DNA of 64,000 nucleotides from Aquincolibacterium sp041674705 (GCA_041674705.1 JBAYVF010000001.1:1-64000), one strand, 5' to 3'. Shown: positions 50,818 to 59,865, counted from the stretch's first letter. Notes: generated from the letters alone by a model not told the origin. Translations and numbers: made by a program.

Positions 50818-52020
50818 ATGCCATCCCGCATGCTTCGATCCATGATTCTTGCTGTTTTCTTTTTCGCTTCGGCTGCTCCGGCTTTTTCCGCCGAGCCGCT
50901 CAGAGACCTTTCCATCTCATTGCCGAAGGACCTCGATGCGCTCAGCAAGATCCGTATCCTTGTCCAGCGAGACAAGCCCCAGGTCCAGGTCAGCGCTCCG
51001 GCCTCTTTCGAAGTTCTTGATGATCAGGGACATTTGATAAAAAGCGGAGCAAAACTCGAGGGCGCGACCGTAAAGCCTGTCGGGCAAGGGATCCAATGGT
51101 GGGAGCAGATCGTGCCCACGCGCTTTCTTGTTGTGAAAAGCATGGGGAATGGCATCCGGGTCGGCGCGAGCGGGATCTATCGTGACGAAATTCTGATCTA
51201 CAAGAATTCCAAAGGGAGCCTGGACGTCATTAGCCGGCTCAAGCTGGATGATTATTTGAAAGGCGTGATCCCGTTTGAGGGAAATCCAAAATGGACACTG
51301 GAGTCGCTCAAGGCCCAGGCGATTGTTTCGCGGACGTTCGCGCTTACCAAAATGCTTGCCCGTCGCAATGAAGAATATGATGTGTCGGCCGGTTTTATGA
51401 GCCAGGTTTACGCCGGCAAACAGATCGAAAATGAGCGGACCAACGAAGCCGTGGACGCGACGCGGGGAGAAGTCCTTCTTTACAAGGGAAAGATCTTTCC
51501 GGCCTATTTTCATTCAACCTGCGGAGGCGCGACGACGGCGGCTGATCTGGTGTGGCGCGTGAAACCGCTCCCGCCGCTCGGCGGTGTGGAATGCAAATTT
51601 TGTCAGCGCTCGCCGCATTACAAATGGGAAGCGATGGTGACGCCGGCGCTCATCAAGGAAAAGCTCGCGAAACAAGAGATGCCCGTTCAGGACGTGCTTG
51701 GCATCCGGACGGACAAGATCGACAAAACAGGCCGCGCGCACAAGCTCGTGATCCAAAGCACCTGGGCGGAGAAGACCGTGGATGCGGACGCGTTCCGGGT
51801 ATGGGTCGATCCGATGCGGCTCAAAAGCAACCTGATCACGAAGATCAGAATCAATGATGCAGGAGCTTTTGTGTTCAAAGGGAAAGGATGGGGCCACGGG
51901 GTGGGAATGTGCCAGTACGGCATGAAATATCTCGGCGAAATTGGCTATGGCTATCAGGAAATTTTAGGGTATTATTACCCCGGTGCACAGGTCACAAAGC
52001 TCAAAGAATTCGAAAAATAG
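50818..52020 (+). CDS. SpoIID/LytB-domain protein
   Basis: The 400-residue protein has a signal peptide (ILAVFFFASAAPAFSA) and a SpoIID domain: KLDDYLKGVIPFEGNPKWTLESLKAQAIVSRTFAL, then HSTCGG and GKGWGHGVGMCQYG. It probably acts as a lytic transglycosylase on denuded glycan strands in the periplasm. ATG 50818 is nine bases after TACAAT and lacks a ribosome site; ATG 50830 is an alternative. In Gram-negative bacteria the domain serves cell division rather than sporulation. Confidence 0.9.
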   Translation: MPSRMLRSMILAVFFFASAAPAFSAEPLRDLSISLPKDLDALSKIRILVQRDKPQVQVSAPASFEVLDDQGHLIKSGAKLEGATVKPVGQGIQWWEQIVPTRFLVVKSMGNGIRVGASGIYRDEILIYKNSKGSLDVISRLKLDDYLKGVIPFEGNPKWTLESLKAQAIVSRTFALTKMLARRNEEYDVSAGFMSQVYAGKQIENERTNEAVDATRGEVLLYKGKIFPAYFHSTCGGATTAADLVWRVKPLPPLGGVECKFCQRSPHYKWEAMVTPALIKEKLAKQEMPVQDVLGIRTDKIDKTGRAHKLVIQSTWAEKTVDADAFRVWVDPMRLKSNLITKIRINDAGAFVFKGKGWGHGVGMCQYGMKYLGEIGYGYQEILGYYYPGAQVTKLKEFEK

Positions 52021-52096
52021 TTTCATCTTCAATCTAGCGCCCGTCCTAAAGGACTGTTGCAAACAAGCTTTTATTAGAAAAAAATTAATGTGGTTT

Positions 52097-52166
52097 GCGC
52101 CCGTAGCTCCCGCCACAAGACTTTGGCGGGCAGGCAATTGGAACTATCCAATTTCGCTACGGGCTT
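52097..52166. repeat. Palindrome built from a tRNA-Arg 5' fragment
   Basis: GCGCCCGTAGCT at 52097-52108 and CAATTGGA at 52135-52142 repeat the first 20 bases of the tRNA-Arg at 52239, split by a CCCGCCA/TGGCGGG hairpin (52109-52130). An inverted copy follows: TCCAATT (52147-52153) and GCTACGGGC (52156-52164). The whole folds on itself. Confidence 0.72.
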
Positions 52167-52175
52167 GAAAAGAAT

Positions 52176-52217
52176 GCGCCGTCGCCGTAGAGAGTTTTCC
52201 TTGAACTCTCACGGCGC
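52176..52217. repeat. Hairpin upstream of tRNA-Arg
   Basis: GCGCCGT/ACGGCGC outer arms and GAGAGTT/AACTCTC inner arms. A further GCTTAATT/AATTAAGC palindrome (52221-52240) touches the tRNA 5' end. Confidence 0.65.
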
Positions 52218-52238
52218 GGTGCTTAATTAAGAAATTAA

Positions 52239-52312
52239 GCGCCCGTAGCTCAATTGGATAGAGTGTCGCCCTCCGAAGGCGAAGGTTGGCAGTTCGACCC
52301 TGCCCGGGCGCA
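52239..52312 (+). tRNA. tRNA-Arg (anticodon CCG)
   Basis: Cloverleaf features are clear: acceptor GCGCCCG/CGGGCGC, D-arm AGCTC...GAGTG region, anticodon arm TCGCC-CTCCGAA-GGCGA with CCG at positions 34-36, and T-arm GGCAG-TTCGACC-CTGCC. The discriminator is A and CCA is not encoded, unlike the tRNA at 1-60. It decodes CGG. Confidence 0.93.
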
Positions 52313-52333
52313 CTTAACCTCAAGGGTTAAGTA

Positions 52334-52373
52334 CCTTGTCGTCGGAACTTCTTGAATGTTCCGTACGACAAGG
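52334..52373. repeat. Long hairpin downstream of tRNA-Arg
   Basis: CCTTGTCGT-CGGAAC pairs with GTTCCG-T-ACGACAAGG, giving a 15-bp stem with one bulge. A shorter ACTTAACC/GGGTTAAGT hairpin at 52313-52332 lies between it and the tRNA. No T-run follows. Confidence 0.7.
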
Positions 52374-52411
52374 CATCTTCGAATTGCTTAGAGGCAGGAG
52401 TCCTTTCTATC

Positions 52412-53095
52412 ATGAAAACTTCAAAAATATTCAATTGGGTTTCGATCGGGATCTTGGGCGTCGCGTTGATATTGGCCGGTGTCGGGGTGAGCCAGTGGAT
52501 CCAAAAAGAGCGTGTGTTGCGCAAGATCATCGAGCGTTTGACCGCGGAAACGCGCATGGCCGATGTCCTTGTCACGAAAAGCGAGTTCGATGAAGCTACC
52601 AAGAAGATCAAGACCACGATCAAATTCCTCGAATATGACGCGCAGGGAAAACCGCTTGAACCGAAGTATTTTACTTTTGCGGGCAACATCATCCAGTTCC
52701 AGTCCCTCGTGATCCGGTTCAATGACAAACTGGTCGAGGCCGGGGACCGTTTGCGGGGCAAAAGCGCCGCGTTTTTTATGAAGGCGTTTGTGCTGGACGG
52801 GGCCAAGACCCAGGAATTTGATATCACGAAGGCGCATGAAGTCCCGGGGGGCTACCAGGTCTCCGAAAAGGCGAACGAGTTTGAAATGAAACTTTGGCAG
52901 GAGTTCTGGAATTATGCTCTCGACCCCAAGAAACGCGAACATGCCGGAGTGAAGAACGCGCAGATCGAAGCTCCGGGCTCCATGTTCCTTCCCGGCACTA
53001 TTTATACGTTGAAGATCGAGCATGATGGCGGTCTTCGCATTGATGCCAGTCCCGTTCCCGAGATCCTCAAAGGGGAAAAGGTCGATAAGGTTTAA
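52412..53095 (+). CDS. Membrane-anchored protein, function unknown
   Basis: The 227-residue protein has one N-terminal membrane segment (about 9-27, WVSIGILGVALILAGVGV) followed by a helical stretch and a mixed alpha/beta region (EFDEATKKIKTTIKFLEYDAQGKPLEPKYFTFAGNIIQFQSLVIRF abbreviated here as the beta-rich centre at about 58-105). It is probably exposed outside the inner membrane. AGGAG 11 bases before ATG 52412 supports the start; a longer frame to 52352 reads the hairpin. It lies directly upstream of queA. No family is recognised. Confidence 0.75.
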   Translation: MKTSKIFNWVSIGILGVALILAGVGVSQWIQKERVLRKIIERLTAETRMADVLVTKSEFDEATKKIKTTIKFLEYDAQGKPLEPKYFTFAGNIIQFQSLVIRFNDKLVEAGDRLRGKSAAFFMKAFVLDGAKTQEFDITKAHEVPGGYQVSEKANEFEMKLWQEFWNYALDPKKREHAGVKNAQIEAPGSMFLPGTIYTLKIEHDGGLRIDASPVPEILKGEKVDKV

Positions 53096-53128
53096 GGCCA
53101 GGGGATAGGAAAAACCAACCGCTTGATT

Positions 53129-54241
53129 ATGAAACTCTCCGATCTCGATTACCCGCTTCCCAAGGGAAAAATAGCGCTTTTTCCAACTCCCAAAAGAACG
53201 GACGCGAAGCTTTTGTGCGTGGATAAAAAAAACGGCGCTTGCACCCACCGTATCTTCAGCGATCTTCCGGAACTTTTGAAGCCGACGGATCTGTTGGTGC
53301 TCAATGACACCAAAGTCCTGCCGGCGCGGCTTTTCGGCCAAAAAGCGACCGGGGGTAAGATCGAAGCTCTTTTGCTCAAAGAGATTGATAAAGATACATG
53401 GGAAGCATTGCTCAAACCCGGCGGCCGCGTGGCGGATGGAAGTATTCTCACCTTCTCTCAAAACGGGATAACGCTTGAAGCGAAGATCCTGAGCAATCCC
53501 GTTCCTAATACCGGAAAACGCTGGCTTCAGTTTCAGGGTTCCGGCATGAAAGAAAAGCTGCACAAACTTGGGCACATCCCACTTCCTCCCTATATTGACC
53601 GACCGGACCAACCCGCGGACCATGAAACCTACCAGACAGTTTTCGCGAAAGAAGAAGGCGCTGTGGCGGCGCCGACGGCAGGGCTTCATTTTGACAAGCC
53701 GCTTCTTGAAAAACTTTCCCGGATGGGTGTCGAGATCGCACACGTGACGCTTCACGTGAGCTACGGGACATTTCAACCGATCACGGTGGAGCCTATTGAA
53801 GAGCACAAAATGTTCGAGGAAGAATACGAGATCACGGAAGAAACTGCGAAAAAGATCAACGCGGCGAAACGCGCCGGGCGGCGCGTCATTGTGTGCGGTA
53901 CGACCTGCGTCCGGGCCTTGGAATCGGCCGTCGCTACAACTGTCATCCCCGCGAAAGCGGGGATCCAGAATGAAAATGGATTCCCGATAAAAGCATTCGG
54001 GAATGACAAATTATTAGGGGTGCTTCAACCCGGCAAAGGGAAGACTTCCATTTTCATTTATCCGCCGTATGATTTCAAGATCGTGGACGGGTTGATCACG
54101 AACTTCCATATGCCGAAGAGCACCCTTCTTGCCATGGTCTCGGCATTTTTAGGTTATGAAAAGCTCATGGCCGCGTATAATACCGCTCTGAAAGAAGATT
54201 ATCGGTTCGCGTCGTATGGCGATGCCATGCTGATTTCGTAA
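53129..54241 (+). CDS. queA: S-adenosylmethionine:tRNA ribosyltransferase-isomerase with repeat insertion
   Basis: The 370-residue protein is QueA: LSDLDYPLP, LLVLNDTKVLPARL, GHIPLPPYI, GAVAAPTAGLHF, HVSYGTF and LITNFHMPKSTLL. It forms epoxyqueuosine in tRNA. Between RALESAV and LGVLQPGKG about 23 extra residues (around 271-293, including VIPAKAGIQ and AFGNDK) are encoded by the TGTCAT repeat at 53941-54008, at a site where QueA has a surface loop. The frame is preserved and all core motifs remain, so it should be active. tgt follows. Confidence 0.95.
   Translation: MKLSDLDYPLPKGKIALFPTPKRTDAKLLCVDKKNGACTHRIFSDLPELLKPTDLLVLNDTKVLPARLFGQKATGGKIEALLLKEIDKDTWEALLKPGGRVADGSILTFSQNGITLEAKILSNPVPNTGKRWLQFQGSGMKEKLHKLGHIPLPPYIDRPDQPADHETYQTVFAKEEGAVAAPTAGLHFDKPLLEKLSRMGVEIAHVTLHVSYGTFQPITVEPIEEHKMFEEEYEITEETAKKINAAKRAGRRVIVCGTTCVRALESAVATTVIPAKAGIQNENGFPIKAFGNDKLLGVLQPGKGKTSIFIYPPYDFKIVDGLITNFHMPKSTLLAMVSAFLGYEKLMAAYNTALKEDYRFASYGDAMLIS
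53941..54008 (+). repeat. TGTCAT...ATGACA palindromic repeat inside queA
   Basis: It starts TGTCATCCCCGCGAAAGCGG and ends CATTCGGGAATGACA, with hairpins CCCCGC/GCGGGG and ATTCCCGA/TTCGGGAAT. Copies at 18821 and 23042 are intergenic. Confidence 0.9.
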
Positions 54242-54320
54242 GCGTGGCGAGCAATCCTGATCACTTTGAAGATTAATCGAGATCAGGGCGGTGACGCTAT
54301 GCTTATTGCGTAAAGGCATT

Positions 54321-55442
54321 ATGAAAAAATTCGGATTTAAGTTCATTGCGAAGGACAAAAAGTGCGAGGCGCGGGTCGGGCGGGTGACGACGGCGCACGG
54401 GACTTTTGAGACGCCGGTCTTTATGCCGGTGGGGACTCAAGGGACGGTGAAAGCCGTGATGCCGCGCGATCTAAAAGAGGCGGGGTCGGAGATCATTCTT
54501 TCGAATGCTTACCATCTCTATATAAGGCCGGGTCTTGAGGTTATCCAAAAACTCAAAGGACTTCATAAATTCATGGCCTGGGACCGGCCGATCCTTACGG
54601 ATAGCGGCGGGTATCAAGTGTTTTCTCTCAGTAAGCTCAGGAGCATCACCGAAGAAGGCGTGAAATTTAATTCCTATTTCGACGGGCGGGAGATCTTCCT
54701 GACGCCGGAGAAGGTGATGGAGATCCAGCAGGTGCTCGGGAGCGACATCGCCATGATCTTCGATGAATGCCCGGCCGCGAGCAAGGATAAACCCTCGATC
54801 GAAAAAGCCGTTAATATCACTCTGCGATGGTCGGCAAGAGCCAAAAAATGTCACAAGCTCAAATCGCAGGCGCTCTTTGGCATCATTCAAGGCGGGACGT
54901 TCAAGGACCTGAGAAGGGAATCGCTTGAACGGACGGTGGAGATCGGCTTTGATGGCTACGCGCTCGGGGGACTGAGCGTGGGTGAACCCAAACCCGAGAT
55001 GCTTGAGGCGCTTACGGATATTTTGCCGAGAATGCCTGCCGACAAACCGCGCTATCTGATGGGCGTCGGAACTCCGGTCGATTTTTTTGAAGCCGTGGAG
55101 CGTGGGGCGGATATGTTTGATTGCGTGAACCCGACGCGCTATGGACGGAACGGCACAGCGTTCACGAGCGACGGACTTGTGGTCCTCCGGAACACGCGAT
55201 ATAAGGAAGACACCCAGCCGATCCAACGGGATTGTGATTGTTATGCGTGCAAGAATTTCTCGCGGGCGTATCTCAGGCATCTGGTGAATAGTCACGAGAT
55301 CCTGGGGGCTGAATTGATTACCTTGCATAATATCCATTTTTTTGTAAACTTAGTGAAGTCGATGCGGGAAAAGATCCGAAAAGGGACCTTTCTTGCGTTC
55401 AAAAAGCAATTTTTAAACCGTTTTGATCCACACACAAGATAA
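54321..55442 (+). CDS. tgt: tRNA-guanine transglycosylase
   Basis: The 373-residue enzyme has VMPVGTQGTVKAVMP, DSGGYQVFSL, GGLSVGE, MGVGTP, the nucleophile Asp in FDCVNPTR, and a zinc site CDCYAC...H. It inserts the queuine precursor preQ1 into position 34 of tRNAs. ATG 54321 is chosen over an in-frame upstream codon. It precedes yajC and secDF in the order common in bacteria. Confidence 0.97.
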   Translation: MKKFGFKFIAKDKKCEARVGRVTTAHGTFETPVFMPVGTQGTVKAVMPRDLKEAGSEIILSNAYHLYIRPGLEVIQKLKGLHKFMAWDRPILTDSGGYQVFSLSKLRSITEEGVKFNSYFDGREIFLTPEKVMEIQQVLGSDIAMIFDECPAASKDKPSIEKAVNITLRWSARAKKCHKLKSQALFGIIQGGTFKDLRRESLERTVEIGFDGYALGGLSVGEPKPEMLEALTDILPRMPADKPRYLMGVGTPVDFFEAVERGADMFDCVNPTRYGRNGTAFTSDGLVVLRNTRYKEDTQPIQRDCDCYACKNFSRAYLRHLVNSHEILGAELITLHNIHFFVNLVKSMREKIRKGTFLAFKKQFLNRFDPHTR

Positions 55443-55453
55443 AGAGAGGTTTT

Positions 55454-55768
55454 ATGTTCGAATCTATTGCCTACGCCGCCGAAGCCGTTGAAGGAGCAGC
55501 ACCCCAGGTCAATCCGTTAGTGCAGTTCATGCCCATCATTCTCATGTTCGTGATCTTTTATTTCCTGCTCATCCGTCCCCAGCAGAAAAAAGCGAAGGCT
55601 CTTCAGGCCATGATCGCCGAGCTCAAAAAAGGGGACAAGGTGGTCACGACCGGTGGGATTCTCGGAACGATCTCAAGTATTCAGGATGATTATGCGGTTC
55701 TTACGGTGGGCGGTTCGGACACCAAGATCGAGGTTCTTAAAAGCGCGATCGCCGGGTTGCGCCAATAA
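55454..55768 (+). CDS. yajC: Preprotein translocase subunit YajC
   Basis: The 104-residue protein has one membrane span (about 24-42, MPIILMFVIFYFLLIRPQQ) followed by KKAKALQAMIAELKKGDKVVTTGGILGTI. It associates with SecDF-SecYEG. AGAGAGG precedes the ATG. It lies between tgt and secDF. Confidence 0.96.
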   Translation: MFESIAYAAEAVEGAAPQVNPLVQFMPIILMFVIFYFLLIRPQQKKAKALQAMIAELKKGDKVVTTGGILGTISSIQDDYAVLTVGGSDTKIEVLKSAIAGLRQ

Positions 55769-55772
55769 AAAA

Positions 55773-55842
55773 GTTATAAGCGGTAAGCGAAAAGCGTTAA
55801 GAAAAACAACTTACCGTCTACCGCTTATCGCTTAACACTAAT
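55773..55842. repeat. GCGGTAAGCG/CGCTTACCGC palindrome, copy 1
   Basis: AAGCGGTAAGCGAAAAGCGTTAAG faces CTTACCGTCTACCGCTTATCGC. A second copy is at 58028-58095, so secDF is bracketed by the same element. Confidence 0.8.
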
Positions 55843-55854
55843 CAAGGAGTTCAC

Positions 55855-58029
55855 ATGGATAAATATTATAAATGGAAAGTACTTCTAATCATCGGCCTCG
55901 TCGCTTTTTCTCTCTGGAAGGTCTACCCTCCGAGTCAGACGATCAACCTGGGGCTCGATCTCCAGGGCGGTGTCCAACTACTCCTTCAGGTGGATATGGA
56001 CAAGGTCCCCGAAGAAGCGCGCAAGGATGTGACTGCGCGCGTGGCGGAGATCATCCGTAACCGCATTGATGAATTCGGCGTCAAGGAACCGGAGATCACC
56101 ACCCAGGGCAGGGATCAGGTCGTGGTGAAGTTGCCGGGCGTAACGGACCGTGAACGCGCCAAGGAGATCGCCGGCAAGGCGGCCCATCTGGAATTCAAGA
56201 TCGTGTCGGAAGATATGGATCTGATCCAGAAGGCAGAAGCCGGAACGATCCCTCCTGGATTTGAATACAAGAAGGTCAAGGGAAGTCCGAATGAGGAAAT
56301 GGTGTTGCTGGCGCTTCTGCCGGTGTTGACCGGGGAGCATCTGACGACCGCTTCTGTCGGATTTGACCAGTATGGTTCAGCGATCGTCCAGCTGACGCTT
56401 GACCGTGAAGGCGGCAAGATCTTCGACAAGGTGACGTTCCAGAATATCGGCAAGCGTCTTGCCATCGTGATGGACGGTCAGGTTTATTCCGCGCCGGTGA
56501 TCCGTGACAGGATCCCGAACGGCAAGGCCCAGATCTCCGGGAATTTCAAGGCCTCGGAAGCCGCGGATCTCGCGCTTGTGCTTCGCGCCGGCGCGCTCCC
56601 TGCGCCTGTAACGATCGTGGAAGAACGGACCATCGGGCCGAGTCTCGGTAAAGATTCGATCGATAGCGGTATTCGCGCCAGCTTTTTCGGCGTTCTTTTT
56701 GTCATCGTGTTCATGCCGGTCTATTATCTTTTGTGCGGCTGGATCGCGAACCTCGGGTTGCTCGTCTATGTGATCCTTGTCGCCGGAGCTATGGCGGCTT
56801 TCGGATCGACCCTGACTCTTCCCGGTATCGCGGGGTTTATTCTGTCCATCGGCATGGCGGTGGATGCCAACGTGCTGATCTTCGAAAGAATGCGCGAAGA
56901 AACGGCAACAGGGAAAACCGCGCGCGCCGTGGTGTCGGCCGGCTTTCACCGCGCTCTTTCAGCTATTCTCGATTCGAACGTGACGACCTTGATCACCGCG
57001 GTCCTGCTTTTTATTTTCGGGACCGGGCCGATCCAGGGCTTTGCCGTGACACTCTCGATCGGTCTTCTCGCGAGTCTTTTTTCGTCGATCTTCGTGACCC
57101 GTGTGATCTTTGACTACATCGTCAAGAAGAACCCGAACAAGGTTTTCAAGATGTTCGAGCTTTTCAAGAGTCCGAACATCCCGTTCCTGAAGAAACGTTT
57201 CTGGGCTTACGGGTTTTCCGTGATCTGTTTGGGGCTCGGGATCTTTGCGCTTGTGGCGCGCGGGACCGAGAATTATGGCGTGGAGTTTACGGGGGGCACG
57301 CTGGTTCAGGTAGAGTTCAAGGCCGATCCGGATCAAGCGAAGTTCAGGTCCGAACTCGAAAAACAGGGGCTCAAATCCCTGACGCTGCAACATATGGGGG
57401 ATGCCAAGAGCCATCAGTTTATTGTCAAGATGGCGGAAGGAAATCCTTCCAAGGTAAGTGCTGCCGCGGAAGCGACGGCGGGCAAAGATTCCTACGAGAT
57501 CCGGAAGGTCGACCAGGTCGGCCCTTCGGTGAGCGGCAGTCTTCGTGACAAGGCGCTTTGGGCGATTATCTGGTCATGGCTTGGGATCCTGATCTATGTT
57601 GGATGGCGGTTTGAATGGAAGTTCGCCACGGCGGCAGTGGTCGCGCTTGTGCATGATACGCTTTTTGCTTTTGGGGTCTATGCTCTCTCCGGCCGGGAGA
57701 TCAACCTCGCAACGGTGGCGGCGATCATGACGATCATCGGTTTTTCCGTGAACGATACCATCGTGATCTTTGACCGGGTCCGGGATAACGTCAAGCTCAT
57801 GCGCAAAACGCCCTTTATGGATATCGTGAACTTGAGCGTCAACCAATGTTTAAGCCGGACAGCTCTGACGACCCTGACCGTGTTGTTCGGGTCCTTGTCG
57901 CTGCTTTTCTTTGGGGGCCCCGCGATCGCGGATTTTGCGTTCATCCTGACCATCGGGTTTATCGTCGGTACGTATTCTACCGTTTTTGTGGCTTCGTCTT
58001 TGGTGGTGGACTGGAAAGCGCACAAGTAA
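55855..58029 (+). CDS. secDF: SecD-SecF fusion protein export membrane protein
   Basis: The 724-residue protein combines SecD (residues about 1-425, with LGLDLQGGVQLLL, the P1 periplasmic region and SIGMAVDANVLIFERMREE) and SecF (about 440-724, with GVEFTGGTLVQVEF and VNDTIVIFDRVRDN). Twelve membrane spans are expected. It uses the proton gradient to pull proteins out of SecYEG. The fused form is common in several phyla. AAGGAG precedes the ATG. Confidence 0.97.
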   Translation: MDKYYKWKVLLIIGLVAFSLWKVYPPSQTINLGLDLQGGVQLLLQVDMDKVPEEARKDVTARVAEIIRNRIDEFGVKEPEITTQGRDQVVVKLPGVTDRERAKEIAGKAAHLEFKIVSEDMDLIQKAEAGTIPPGFEYKKVKGSPNEEMVLLALLPVLTGEHLTTASVGFDQYGSAIVQLTLDREGGKIFDKVTFQNIGKRLAIVMDGQVYSAPVIRDRIPNGKAQISGNFKASEAADLALVLRAGALPAPVTIVEERTIGPSLGKDSIDSGIRASFFGVLFVIVFMPVYYLLCGWIANLGLLVYVILVAGAMAAFGSTLTLPGIAGFILSIGMAVDANVLIFERMREETATGKTARAVVSAGFHRALSAILDSNVTTLITAVLLFIFGTGPIQGFAVTLSIGLLASLFSSIFVTRVIFDYIVKKNPNKVFKMFELFKSPNIPFLKKRFWAYGFSVICLGLGIFALVARGTENYGVEFTGGTLVQVEFKADPDQAKFRSELEKQGLKSLTLQHMGDAKSHQFIVKMAEGNPSKVSAAAEATAGKDSYEIRKVDQVGPSVSGSLRDKALWAIIWSWLGILIYVGWRFEWKFATAAVVALVHDTLFAFGVYALSGREINLATVAAIMTIIGFSVNDTIVIFDRVRDNVKLMRKTPFMDIVNLSVNQCLSRTALTTLTVLFGSLSLLFFGGPAIADFAFILTIGFIVGTYSTVFVASSLVVDWKAHK

Positions 58030-58095
58030 GCGTTAGGCGGTAAGCGTAAAGCGTTAAGAAGAACAACTTACCGCCTGACGCTTACCGCTTATCAC
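58028..58095. repeat. GCGGTAAGCG/CGCTTACCGC palindrome, copy 2
   Basis: GTTAGGCGGTAAGCGTAAAGCG faces CTTACCGCCTGACGCTTACCGC. The loop AAGAAGAACAAC matches copy 1 closely. Confidence 0.8.
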
Positions 58096-58107
58096 CGGTC
58101 AGTCTCC

Positions 58108-59775
58108 ATGCCATATACATCAGGTTCCGCTCGATATTCTCCCGCTTTTCTTAAACTCCTCGCCAAACGCGGCTTCACGGATGATCTCGCGATAGAAGCT
58201 TTCCTCTTTTCCGGTCTCTCCTCGCTTCACGATCCTTTCCTGATGAAGAATATGGAGGAAGTGAAAGCCCGCATCGAAAAAGCCGTTCAGGCTCATGAAA
58301 AGATCCTGATCCACGGCGATTATGATGTCGACGGGATCACCGGCGTCGCGGTCCTGGCGCGGACGCTTGAAAAACTTGGCGGAGCATGCACGACCTTTCT
58401 ACCGGAGCGCGAACGCGACGGCTACGGCGTGAGCGAAGCTGCGATCCATAAGGCAAAAGAAGAAGGCGTGAGCCTCATCGTGACGGTCGATTGCGGGATC
58501 ACGGCCAAAAAAGAAATCGAGATCGCCCGCGCTCACGGTATGGATGTGATCGTGATCGACCACCACCGGTTGCCTGCCGACGGACTTCCCGACACGCATC
58601 TTATTCTGAACCCGCTTCAGGAGGATTGTCCGTACCCCTTTAAAGATCTCTCGGCGGCAGGGCTGGCATTCAAATTAAGCCAGGCCTTGACCGGAGACGC
58701 GGCCTTCGAGCATTTGGATCTTGTGGCGCTCTCCACGATCAGCGATATTGCGCCTCTCACGGGAGAAAATCGCATCCTTGTAAAAAAGGGGCTGGACATG
58801 CTTTCCGAACGGAAAAATCTCGGGATCCGGGCGTTGGCGGAAGTTGCCAAGATGAAAGCCTCCCAGGTCAATACCGGCCACGTCGGTTTCATCCTTGGTC
58901 CGCGGCTGAATGCGGCGGGACGGATGAGTTCCGCGGATACGGCGCTTCAACTCTTGCTGACAAAAATTCCTCGTGAAGCGGAAAGCCTTGCGAAGATCCT
59001 GGACGCGGAGAACAAGGCCCGTCAGAAAATGGAGCGGGAGACGACCCAGGAAGCGATGCGCAAGGTCGAACAGACGGTGAATTTCAATCGTGAACGCGTG
59101 ATCGTGGTGGACGGCCCGGGTTGGCACCGCGGTGTGATCGGGATCGCGGCTTCGCGTCTCGTGGAAAAGTACGAGCGTCCGGCGATCGTGATCTCGGTGG
59201 AAAAAGGCGTCGGCCGCGGTTCCGGCCGTTCTATTAAAAGTTTTCATCTCTTTAACGCCCTGCGTTCCTGCGAAGCGGTCCTCGAGGAATTCGGGGGACA
59301 TGCGCAGGCGGCCGGCATTACGATCGCGGAAAAAAATATCCCGCTTTTACGCGAAAAGATCAATGCCTTCGCGCTCGAGCATCTTCCTTCTGAGGAATTG
59401 AAGCGGCATGTCTCTGTGGATATGGATTTAAGGCTTAAGGAACTGACGAGCCATTTTCTTGAGGAACTCGAACTTTTGGAGCCGCACGGGGTCGGGAATC
59501 CACGGCCTGTATTCCAGACAGACGATCTTCAGTTAAGATCAAAGCCGAAACGTCTTTATGGCGAGACTTATGAAGCGGTCTTCACAGATGGCCTCATGAA
59601 CTATCAAGCTCATCTCAATGAAAAACAGATGCTTCTCTGCGCGACCTCCGGCGCCGCGACACGTTTTGAGGCGGCCTATTCCGTGAAAACCAAACAGTGG
59701 AATGGTCTCGCAACGCTCGTTCTGAATATCAAGGACATCCACCTCGCGCAAGACACAAACACCAAGAAACAATGA
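58108..59775 (+). CDS. recJ: Single-stranded-DNA-specific exonuclease RecJ
   Basis: The 555-residue protein has the DHH-family motifs HGDYDVDGITG, VDCGIT, VIDHHRLP and STISDIAPL, then DHHA1 (GPGWHRGVIGIAASRL, RGSGRS, GGHAQAAG) and an OB-fold. It degrades single-stranded DNA 5' to 3' in recombination and mismatch repair. It is preceded by secDF as in many genomes. Confidence 0.96.
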   Translation: MPYTSGSARYSPAFLKLLAKRGFTDDLAIEAFLFSGLSSLHDPFLMKNMEEVKARIEKAVQAHEKILIHGDYDVDGITGVAVLARTLEKLGGACTTFLPERERDGYGVSEAAIHKAKEEGVSLIVTVDCGITAKKEIEIARAHGMDVIVIDHHRLPADGLPDTHLILNPLQEDCPYPFKDLSAAGLAFKLSQALTGDAAFEHLDLVALSTISDIAPLTGENRILVKKGLDMLSERKNLGIRALAEVAKMKASQVNTGHVGFILGPRLNAAGRMSSADTALQLLLTKIPREAESLAKILDAENKARQKMERETTQEAMRKVEQTVNFNRERVIVVDGPGWHRGVIGIAASRLVEKYERPAIVISVEKGVGRGSGRSIKSFHLFNALRSCEAVLEEFGGHAQAAGITIAEKNIPLLREKINAFALEHLPSEELKRHVSVDMDLRLKELTSHFLEELELLEPHGVGNPRPVFQTDDLQLRSKPKRLYGETYEAVFTDGLMNYQAHLNEKQMLLCATSGAATRFEAAYSVKTKQWNGLATLVLNIKDIHLAQDTNTKKQ

Positions 59776-59860
59776 CCAAGCAATAGCCAATAACCAAAAA
59801 TTTTAATATTGGTGATTGGAATTTATTTGGTTATTGTACCTTGGGTATTGGAATTTTGCC
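59776..59860. repeat. AT-rich interspersed palindrome (CAAGAAACAA family), copy 4
   Basis: ACCAAGAAACAATGACCAAGC on the left overlaps the recJ end; TTGGTTATTGTACCTTGG is on the right. Shorter than the other copies. Confidence 0.75.
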
Positions 59861-59865
59861 GCGCG

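Noticed and set aside
52421..53806. 461-codon minus-strand frame across the 52412 gene and queA
   Set aside because: It crosses two genes, one with clear QueA motifs, and shows no domain.
54471..55337. 288-codon minus-strand frame across tgt
   Set aside because: Antisense to conserved Tgt motifs; a shadow.
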